Source: Candidatus Aenigmatarchaeota archaeon
GTDB lineage: Archaea; Aenigmatarchaeota; Aenigmatarchaeia; QMZP01; QMZT01
Direction of reading: 5' to 3'
Length of the DNA: 14,099 bases
NCBI GenBank assembly: GCA_030634615.1
Contig: DAOWAL010000016.1
Location: forward strand, 1 to 14,099
The translations under genes and the position numbers were made by a program. Positions 5,836 to 12,762 of this stretch are shown in pieces. Each line of letters begins with the position of its first letter. The stretch's first letter is position 1. Under the pieces are notes generated by a model that saw only the letters and a program-made list of their open reading frames with translations, was not told the DNA's origin and ran no database searches.

Positions 5836-7641
5836 TCAACCACATGGTATGTTCACAATCTGCTCGCTGGAACTCACGGCCTTGATGCCGCACTTGTTCA
5901 GCGTAGCCTGTATCTTTGAAGTCTCTGTGGACTTTATCGAATCCGCTGTCTGGCCTTCAACAAACGGAACGTAAACATAGAGCTTGTCTTCATCCCCGCT
6001 CGATAGATATTTCGAATCTATGTACCCGACGGTTATTTCATACTCCTTGCTTACAGCAGCTGCGAAAGTGCTGTAAAATCCGGGTTCGATGAAAGCTTCG
6101 GAAGAACCCGTAAATCCATCTGAACCGATATTGTAGAGCATGATCTTCTCCCCGTTGTCATGCTCCAGGTATACCAGCACGAAATAATTGCCCGGGAACA
6201 GGCTTATGGATCTCGGCTGGCTTTCAACCGTGTAATCCTTGTATTCGCCTATGGCCACGCTCTTCCCGCGTTTCAGCGGCACACCGTAAAAGTGAACCGG
6301 GATTTTCTTCCCGCCGCTTTCCATGACAACCGAATAACTTGACATGTCACCTGATTTCACGAGTTTTTTATGTTCTGAATAACCCTGCTTCTGGATCGAA
6401 ACCTCCCCTATCATGCAGGGTATTGGCGAACTGGTGAAACCTGAATAATCCGTCTCACCTATGGAACACCCGCCGAATGTGACAAGCGCGTTGCTCACGG
6501 GCATGCCGTTCTTATCCTTAACATCAACATTCGCGAAGCATTCACTTTCAGTCACGCATTTTTCATGGTATGAACTCCCCTTGCTTTTCCCGAATCCGCA
6601 TCCGGGCTTGTTTTCGTCTATATTGACCATGACCGCGAAATTGAAAATTTCATGCAGAGCATCATCCTTTATCATCACGATTACCGGGTATCTCACTGAA
6701 TAGCGGACGTCCGTGGTTTCTATGCATGCCGAGGAAAACGAAAGGATAGGCTTCGCGTAAAATGCAGAAGGGCTCGGTTTTACAGCCAGGTTTTTGCCGA
6801 GCTCCCAATCTTCGGGATATATGAAAGAAACGTCAATGTCAAGATCGGAAATTCCCAGAACATAGAAAGGATTTTCACCCGAGTTCAATATCTCCTTGTC
6901 ATAAACTATGTGGCTTGCTGTGTATTTGAGCGTGCTTTCAATCGATTCGAGCGTATCTTTGTCAGTCTTGAAAAACGCATTTCCGCATCCTGTTATTAGA
7001 TCCACGGTTGGCATCCACTTCTCTTCCGGGTTGGAAAACAGTATCGTGTTCAGTGTGGCCGATTCGAAAAAATCGGAATTGTCGCTGTTTTTTGTTATAG
7101 TGTCCGATATTTCGATTATTTCCTTGAGCCTTGAGGGGACCATCACACTGTAAGGTTGTGGAACATCAGAACCCTCGAATTTGGTGGGCATTTCAACATC
7201 GAATTTCACACCATTGCTCTGTATGTTAACAGAGATATCCAGTTTATCCAGGTCAAAGCGAACCTCTTTGCCAAAGAAGTCCATTTCACTTTTGAATATC
7301 TTCTCGATCCTGGATTCAATGCCCCTTTCGAGGATGGTTTTTATATTTGGCACTTCGCTCTTGTCACAGTCCTTCCATATGCCTATTTCCTTCACACCGT
7401 AAGTTACTGTGTTCCCTGAAAATTCCCCACCACCGTTTTTGTATATTTCCCTGAGCTCGCTCCTGACCAGGCTGCTTATGGAATTCAACACAGAATCCTT
7501 TACAGTCTTCTTCTCCTCACCGATGCCTGTTATGAGTGGATTGTCACTGTCTGTTACAGCAAGATTGGAAGACACCATGATAACGACAATCGCTATTATT
7601 ATCATGGCAAGAATGACTATGAATTCCATCTGGGCCTTCAT
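5836..7641 (-). CDS. Extracellular protein with prepilin-type (class III) signal peptide and carboxypeptidase-regulatory-like domain
   Basis: I choose the ATG at 7641 (601 residues). It gives MKAQMEFIVILAMIIIAIVV, a prepilin-type N-terminus with a basic-Ala-Gln site before a long hydrophobic helix and a Glu two residues after the Gln, as in archaeal pilin-like proteins cut by a prepilin peptidase. A TTG seven codons upstream (7662) is less likely. The rest is exported. An N-terminal part carries GCGNAFFK and FYVLGISDLDIDVSFIYPE. Then comes a cysteine segment (CGFGKSKGSSYHEKC) and a carboxypeptidase-regulatory-like beta sandwich (NVDVKDKNGMPVSNALVTFG, later IQKQGYSEHKK). The C-terminal domain ends in cysteine (NIPCG). 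At about 600 residues it is far too long to be a simple pilin subunit. It is probably a membrane-tethered surface protein partnered with the next gene. GC content is clearly higher than in the housekeeping genes. Confidence 0.75.
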   Translation of the reverse strand: MKAQMEFIVILAMIIIAIVVIMVSSNLAVTDSDNPLITGIGEEKKTVKDSVLNSISSLVRSELREIYKNGGGEFSGNTVTYGVKEIGIWKDCDKSEVPNIKTILERGIESRIEKIFKSEMDFFGKEVRFDLDKLDISVNIQSNGVKFDVEMPTKFEGSDVPQPYSVMVPSRLKEIIEISDTITKNSDNSDFFESATLNTILFSNPEEKWMPTVDLITGCGNAFFKTDKDTLESIESTLKYTASHIVYDKEILNSGENPFYVLGISDLDIDVSFIYPEDWELGKNLAVKPSPSAFYAKPILSFSSACIETTDVRYSVRYPVIVMIKDDALHEIFNFAVMVNIDENKPGCGFGKSKGSSYHEKCVTESECFANVDVKDKNGMPVSNALVTFGGCSIGETDYSGFTSSPIPCMIGEVSIQKQGYSEHKKLVKSGDMSSYSVVMESGGKKIPVHFYGVPLKRGKSVAIGEYKDYTVESQPRSISLFPGNYFVLVYLEHDNGEKIMLYNIGSDGFTGSSEAFIEPGFYSTFAAAVSKEYEITVGYIDSKYLSSGDEDKLYVYVPFVEGQTADSIKSTETSKIQATLNKCGIKAVSSSEQIVNIPCG

Positions 7642-7670
7642 ATTAATATTTAATTCCCCCAATAATTAAT
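7642..7670. promoter_or_regulatory. 29-bp divergent promoter region
   Basis: The whole gap between two divergent start codons is an AT-rich stretch beginning and ending in ATTAAT, with a C5 run in the middle (7656-7660). An AT box near 7645-7650 lies about 25 nt from the plus-strand ATG at 7671. One near 7663-7668 lies about 24 nt from the minus-strand ATG at 7641. Each box would therefore sit next to the other gene's start, and both messages would be leaderless. Confidence 0.45.
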
Positions 7671-10600
7671 ATGAATACAAAGTTTATTGCCTTTGCTTTA
7701 TTCGCAGTTCTCGCTTCATTATTTTTATCACCTTTGACGACTGCCGAGTACGAAGATCTTATATTTGACAATGGTGGTATATTAACGTCAAAAATAAGCG
7801 AAATCGAACAGACCATAAAAATGTTCGAAGATCGAACAGGAGTGAAGATAAGAATTTATACAGACGATCTAGTTTACGGTGACTATGACGATATCGATAC
7901 CGTCGCCAATAACGCTTACAAGTGGGAAGTTCTTGATATTGGCGGAAAACCTGCCTATAATATTCTCCTTTATTATGCAAAAACATATGAAAAGGGAAAA
8001 TTAGCGTATGTCCATTCACGTTCTTGCGAGGATTTTGTTGAATTCACAGATGAACTGAAGAAAGGCAAAATTAGCGAAGATAAAATAGCAGAAGATATTC
8101 TTGACAAAGTCAACCTTATCATAGCGAAGATAAAGGAGCTGAAAGACGCATACGGGGAAGAATGCGAGAAAGCCTCTGAGCAGGAAGCCGGTATAGAGGT
8201 AGTGAAAGAAAATTCCATATATCTGATAGATAACGAAAATCTGGAGAACGGGGGATGGAAGGATATTCTGAGCCTTTATCCGTTGACAACATATCACGTG
8301 GTCCCGGCAAAGTATCTAAAATCTCAGCTTGATGATGACCAGAAGATGACATTGAGAAAGGGGAAGGTCATCTACAACCCAACTCTCGTTTACCACAAAG
8401 AAGGTGAAAATCTCGATTTGGATTCCATAATGATTTACCTTGATCAACTGATAGGACCCAATCCCGAAGATTTTAATCTTTACATTGTTAACAACGCCCC
8501 CACAAAACTTAACTTAGCACTTCAGAAGTACGGTGCACTTCAGAAGTTTAGTTTTAAAGAAATTGCAATTTTACTCTCTCGGGATTACCCTAGACTTTGG
8601 GGAAAAAAAAGAGGTGGATACGATTCCGTGGTTCTTTCGGAAGATGATTACGCGACAGGGCTCCTGGCAAGCCATTTTGCGTCTTACACCAATTCACCAC
8701 TTGTTTTCTCAGCTGATGATCTCAAAAATTACTATTATGAAAAACTTTATTGTATAGGTAACGTAAAACATAGCGATTGTGACAAAAAATACAGCTTCGT
8801 AAACATAGAAGGCGTTCAGAAATTTCTCAGAAAAACTACAAAAACTGACAAAGTAATACTGGTGAACCCGATAGATATAGAAGACGGATCATGTGAACAG
8901 ATTCCATGGGAAACACAATTCGGCAAACTGGAAAAAAGCCATTGCGGGGATTCGATCATTTCTCCTTTACTCGCGAGCGTCAAGAACGAATTGATAGTTC
9001 CTATAGAAAACGAACCTTTGGATGTGGGAATGTTGCGTGGAATCATGCCTCCAGATTCTAATAAATTTTATGTCGACAAAGACGAGAATTACTATTTCCA
9101 AACGTCTAATTCGATAGAAAAATACAACTTTGAAAAACAAGAGGTTGAATGGGTTCTTAAACTTGATGAAAAGAATTATATATCTTTCATTTCTCCTGAA
9201 GGAAAGACATATATCGCTATGAGATCGACTGGTGATATTTTCGAGATAAAGGGTGATAGATCAGAAAAAATTTGCAGTTTAGGTAAAGATAGTATGTTGG
9301 TTGATTCCCATATAGAACTACCATTAGACTTTGCTGTGGATGATGAAGGAAACATGTACTTTGTCGGTAACAATTATGATTATTCCTACGGTGTATCCGC
9401 TAAACTAGCAGTTTTTGATAAAAACTGTCAACAAATATACGATGATATTATATTTGACGTGGGAAGACTTGAACAACGGTTAGATGAATTCTTTAAAGAA
9501 TATGCTCCATATAAAGAGTTTCATTTAACGTTAAAGGAAATCTACTACAAAGAAATAAAAATTTCCTTTAAACCCGATGGAATTTATTTCATATTACTTT
9601 TTTCTTCCAATCTCGAACTTGGTGAAAATAATGAACAAGATAATTATGTAATAGTTGTTTACAAATACGACAAAGAAAAACACGATCAGGAATGGTTTGA
9701 AAATGAAGATGATTATAAGAAAACTTATAGAATATACACAAATTATAAAAGAAAACCTAAGAATATGCAGATAGGGGAATCTGGAAATTTGTACTTTTTA
9801 AGCGGTCAAAATCTCGTGGAAGTACCCGATAACTTGGAATCCGTGGAATCCAGAGATCTTCTTCCATCAATCGGTTCTATGGGAGCAATGTCATCAAATG
9901 ACGGAAAAATATATTTGTTATATAATGATGTGGTTATAGCAGTTTTTGACGAAGATAAATTAATCAGTGGGGACAAAAAAACACCGGAGAAGCTCATAAA
10001 CCCCTTAGTAGAATGTTATTCCTATAAACTCGGTGCAAATAAAGAAAAGGAAACATTTGAAAACTCCATAAACATGAAGCAGAATTACATAAAGACTACT
10101 TTTGACAAAAAACTCGGAGAAATAGGTGGTGAATATAAATATCTCACGGTCATAGCGAGCCCAAGATCTATACCAATCAGCTCTTATTTCGGTTGTTCTC
10201 TGGGAGATTATTATGGCGGGAACGAGATTAGAATGCCATTTGATAGTAAAATAATTGAGGGAGACGCCACTGGAAGAATTTTCGGAATAACTGTTTCCGA
10301 TGCGTCATCTTACTTTAACAGGATAGCTTCCTTCTCGGAAGGAGATGAAGCATTTGTGCCTTCGGATGGAAAAACCCGAGAATTCGAGAAAATAGGTATA
10401 GTTGCTTATGATTTCGGTAAATATCAGGAATATATACTAGAACTTCGAAAACAACTGAGCGAAAAATACGAGGTTGAATGCTCTGTCGGCTATATACCAT
10501 TCATCGGCAAAGGTTGTGACTGGAACATATACACATCCAGTCTCCGGTATTTTAAAGATAAAGATATTTTCATATACGATGACCACGGTAAAGTGAATTC

Positions 10601-11816
10601 ATTGCTTGCTGTGCCTGTGGATTGGAGACTTGATAATATAAGTTCAACCATAGGTGTGACACAAGCATGTTCTACCGGCGATTATTATGCATCGTATGTC
10701 CAAACCAAGAAACCAAACCTTTTTGCTTCCAATTTCATGAGGATGGGCGGTTTGGGTTATATAGGAGCACCCAGCCTTACCTTACGTTCCGATATCGTAA
10801 AAGTCTTAGCATCCAAACTCATGAGCGGTTATGACCTCGGAAACACCTTAGAATCTACTGTAAATGATCCCAACATTAAAAAAACTCTTGAGTATTTCGG
10901 ATCAATATATTCAATAAAAGACTTAGCTCCAAACCACATGCTTTTCGGTGACCCGACTATAAAGCCGGCTCTCAAGAAGAAGATAAAACTGCATTTCGAC
11001 GTTGTCGAGTCAGAGAAAAGACACGAATGTGAAATGGAAGGAGACGTGAAAGTCTGCAACAGGAGAGCAGCAGTAAAAACAGCGAAAGTCAAGATGTGCG
11101 GAAAGGTGAGGAGCATGAAAGTGGAATCTATAGTATACAAGGGTCAGTATGGAGCACCCGATACTGAGGAGGCCGATGTATATAACCCGCTGTTATCCTT
11201 CTGGAAAAGCCTGAGTGACAAACAGCAGAGCAATATGATGAAGAATTTAGAAAGTCACAACATAAAATATACAAAACTTCGTTTAAACGTGTTAACCGAA
11301 GATGATAAATCTCTTGCTGGAGGAGAATACGACTATGAGGATGGTCTCAATCTAGCTGCTCAGGACCCGGTCTACTGCTGGTGTTTGAACAACATAGATC
11401 AATGTAGAAAGAAGTACGATAAAGAAATCGAAGATAAAAAACCGACCTCCACACCTCCACCGGAACCGGTGGAAGAACCGAAGAAAGAAGAACCGAAGAA
11501 AGAAAGTGTGCACATATGTACAGGTAAGATTGGGGACATAAAATGTGAATGTAGAACTTGTGATAATCCAAAACCCATAAAGAACATAAATGGGCAAGTG
11601 TGGGGTGTAAGCTGTGAAAGGGAGAATCTTAATATAAGATTCACGAAACAGGCATCCGTATGGCATCCTGGTTATGAGATACTGAAAGGTCCAAAAGGGT
11701 ACAAGGATGACTATCTTTGTATAGTTGAATGTAGTGAAGATAATACATGTTCCAGTAAAAACGTGGAATTCGATGCGTATCCAATTTTTGAAGAGTTGGG
11801 GTTTAAGGATGAGTAA
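7671..11816 (+). CDS. Secreted multidomain protein: TPM domain, gingipain-like (C25) caspase-fold peptidase split by a beta-propeller, cysteine-rich tail
   Basis: A 1381-residue exported protein. Residues 1-25 are a signal peptide. Residues 28-165 resemble a TPM domain (FDNGGILTSKI, ANNAYKWEVLDIGGK). Residues 180-460 are Rossmann-like, with YDSVVLSEDDYATGLLASHF (317-336). Residues 463-765 hold about six D/E-x-x-G-x-Y-F beta-propeller blades. Residues 825-1098 match the C25 peptidase core: the GDYYGG block (845-850), GRIFGITVSDASSYFNRI (868-885), YDDHGK (969-974) with His972, TQACSTGD (997-1004) with Cys1000, FMRMGGLGYIGAPSLT (1022-1037) and LFGDPTI (1091-1097). A beta domain, a Pro/Glu/Lys linker (1258-1279) and an eight-cysteine tail (1283-1360) follow. 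The His/Cys dyad is intact, so activity is likely; the substrate is unknown. There is no membrane anchor. The gene overlaps the next one by 8 bp. Confidence 0.85.
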   Translation: MNTKFIAFALFAVLASLFLSPLTTAEYEDLIFDNGGILTSKISEIEQTIKMFEDRTGVKIRIYTDDLVYGDYDDIDTVANNAYKWEVLDIGGKPAYNILLYYAKTYEKGKLAYVHSRSCEDFVEFTDELKKGKISEDKIAEDILDKVNLIIAKIKELKDAYGEECEKASEQEAGIEVVKENSIYLIDNENLENGGWKDILSLYPLTTYHVVPAKYLKSQLDDDQKMTLRKGKVIYNPTLVYHKEGENLDLDSIMIYLDQLIGPNPEDFNLYIVNNAPTKLNLALQKYGALQKFSFKEIAILLSRDYPRLWGKKRGGYDSVVLSEDDYATGLLASHFASYTNSPLVFSADDLKNYYYEKLYCIGNVKHSDCDKKYSFVNIEGVQKFLRKTTKTDKVILVNPIDIEDGSCEQIPWETQFGKLEKSHCGDSIISPLLASVKNELIVPIENEPLDVGMLRGIMPPDSNKFYVDKDENYYFQTSNSIEKYNFEKQEVEWVLKLDEKNYISFISPEGKTYIAMRSTGDIFEIKGDRSEKICSLGKDSMLVDSHIELPLDFAVDDEGNMYFVGNNYDYSYGVSAKLAVFDKNCQQIYDDIIFDVGRLEQRLDEFFKEYAPYKEFHLTLKEIYYKEIKISFKPDGIYFILLFSSNLELGENNEQDNYVIVVYKYDKEKHDQEWFENEDDYKKTYRIYTNYKRKPKNMQIGESGNLYFLSGQNLVEVPDNLESVESRDLLPSIGSMGAMSSNDGKIYLLYNDVVIAVFDEDKLISGDKKTPEKLINPLVECYSYKLGANKEKETFENSINMKQNYIKTTFDKKLGEIGGEYKYLTVIASPRSIPISSYFGCSLGDYYGGNEIRMPFDSKIIEGDATGRIFGITVSDASSYFNRIASFSEGDEAFVPSDGKTREFEKIGIVAYDFGKYQEYILELRKQLSEKYEVECSVGYIPFIGKGCDWNIYTSSLRYFKDKDIFIYDDHGKVNSLLAVPVDWRLDNISSTIGVTQACSTGDYYASYVQTKKPNLFASNFMRMGGLGYIGAPSLTLRSDIVKVLASKLMSGYDLGNTLESTVNDPNIKKTLEYFGSIYSIKDLAPNHMLFGDPTIKPALKKKIKLHFDVVESEKRHECEMEGDVKVCNRRAAVKTAKVKMCGKVRSMKVESIVYKGQYGAPDTEEADVYNPLLSFWKSLSDKQQSNMMKNLESHNIKYTKLRLNVLTEDDKSLAGGEYDYEDGLNLAAQDPVYCWCLNNIDQCRKKYDKEIEDKKPTSTPPPEPVEEPKKEEPKKESVHICTGKIGDIKCECRTCDNPKPIKNINGQVWGVSCERENLNIRFTKQASVWHPGYEILKGPKGYKDDYLCIVECSEDNTCSSKNVEFDAYPIFEELGFKDE
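8517..8552 (+). repeat. 18-bp tandem duplication inside the protease gene
   Basis: Two adjacent copies, GCACTTCAGAAGTACGGT and GCACTTCAGAAGTTTAGT, match at 15 of 18 bases and encode ALQKYG followed by ALQKFS (residues 283-294). It looks like a small in-frame duplication that has since diverged. Confidence 0.7.
11472..11501 (+). repeat. 15-bp tandem repeat in the proline-rich linker
   Basis: Two perfect copies of GAAGAACCGAAGAAA encode the EEPKK unit of the linker between the protease part and the cysteine-rich tail. Copy number is likely to vary between strains. Confidence 0.75.
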
Positions 11817-12681
11817 GTTAATGATATTGAGTGTGGCAGTTTTCCTTTCGTTAGTCTTGAGTATGCCCGTCCAATCACTCGAAATTGTAAGTTTCATGGA
11901 AGTGGATGGCGACACATTTTGGCCTTTTGATTCCGTTGATCTGGGAATGGTTATCATAAACGATGAAAGCAGAAGTGTTGTCTTGTTTGTTGAACAATAC
12001 ATAGTTTATCCTAAAACCCCTCCCATGCCCCTTTTAGAGGAGATGACAATAGCAGGAAACGGAGATGAGATGATATCCGACCTGAGCTTTGAAGTTTCTG
12101 AATATTCTGAAGCAGGCGAATACGATCATGTTGTGAGAGTCTACGAAGACGACGAAATGGTTCTGGAAAAAACGAGCACTTTCTACATTTACGGGACAAC
12201 TGGAAAACTGGAAGGTTTCACGTCAACAATCTGCGCTGACCACGGATGTACAGACGTGAGACCTGTTTTCGAGCTAGGGGAAACAGCTTATATATTCGTT
12301 GAATGCCCGAATATCCCTCAAGTAAGCGGGTATGTGGACTACCCTGACGGTAGTTCAGAACACCTTGTTTTTTCAGGAGATGTTGCGAAACTGAAACCAG
12401 TTTTGGGAGGAGTATATACTGCCAATATAATCCTTTCAAAGGAAGGATTCACTGATGAAGTGATTGAAAAGGAAATAACATTCGAGGAAAGTCTTGCACC
12501 ACCTAGTTACTTTTTCTGTAGCGATGTCGAAGATGACATGTGTGATATCCACTGCAAAGAGGGTGAGGATCCTGATTGCATAAGAATGAGAGGAGAATTC
12601 AACTTTTTACTAATAGTTTCAGCAATTATTGTAATTGTCATGTTAGTTATCGGAACACTTCTGTTTAAAATGAGAAACTAG
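11809..12681 (+). CDS. Ig-like surface protein anchored by a C-terminal transmembrane helix
   Basis: I choose the ATG at 11809 (290 residues). It gives the signal peptide MSKLMILSVAVFLSLVLSMP with cleavage near residue 23, and overlaps the protease stop by 8 bp (ATGAGTAA). A start 84 nt upstream would bury this signal peptide. The exported part looks like two beta-sandwich domains of the type that bind or present other proteins. A short cysteine module, C-x7-C-x3-C-x7-C (about residues 237-257, ending EDPDC), comes next; similar D-rich Cys modules are common just before the anchor in archaeal surface proteins. Residues 264-290 form a transmembrane helix with a short basic tail (KMRN). Overlap with the protease gene argues for co-translation, so it could be the protease's membrane receptor, since the protease lacks its own anchor. 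Confidence 0.8.
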   Translation: MSKLMILSVAVFLSLVLSMPVQSLEIVSFMEVDGDTFWPFDSVDLGMVIINDESRSVVLFVEQYIVYPKTPPMPLLEEMTIAGNGDEMISDLSFEVSEYSEAGEYDHVVRVYEDDEMVLEKTSTFYIYGTTGKLEGFTSTICADHGCTDVRPVFELGETAYIFVECPNIPQVSGYVDYPDGSSEHLVFSGDVAKLKPVLGGVYTANIILSKEGFTDEVIEKEITFEESLAPPSYFFCSDVEDDMCDIHCKEGEDPDCIRMRGEFNFLLIVSAIIVIVMLVIGTLLFKMRN

Positions 12682-12691
12682 ATGGTCTGAC

Positions 12692-12707
12692 TTTAATATT
12701 TATTATA
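12692..12707 (+). promoter_or_regulatory. TATA-like element before the last gene
   Basis: TTTAATATTTATTATA is centred about 27 nt before the ATA at 12727. A second TATA-like box, TTATATAA at 12723-12730, would place the start near 12750 instead. Which one is used decides the start of the last gene. Confidence 0.35.
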
Positions 12708-12762
12708 CGCTGGATAATTAAATTATATAAGATGGGGTTTTGCTCTTTTGGCAGTTTTATTG

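Noticed and set aside
11456..11473. Perfect 8-bp inverted repeat (TCCACCGG and CCGGTGGA, 2-nt loop) in the protease gene
   Set aside because: It lies in the low-complexity Pro/Glu linker coding region. A 2-nt loop is too tight for a stable hairpin as written, and no gene end is near.
11725..11808. Upstream extension of the Ig-like gene (28 extra residues)
   Set aside because: It would overlap the protease gene by about 90 bp and hide the obvious signal peptide that starts at 11809.
11352..12002. 216-codon minus-strand frame spanning the end of the protease gene and the start of the Ig-like gene
   Set aside because: It is antisense to two well-supported genes and rich in hydrophobic runs typical of antisense frames.
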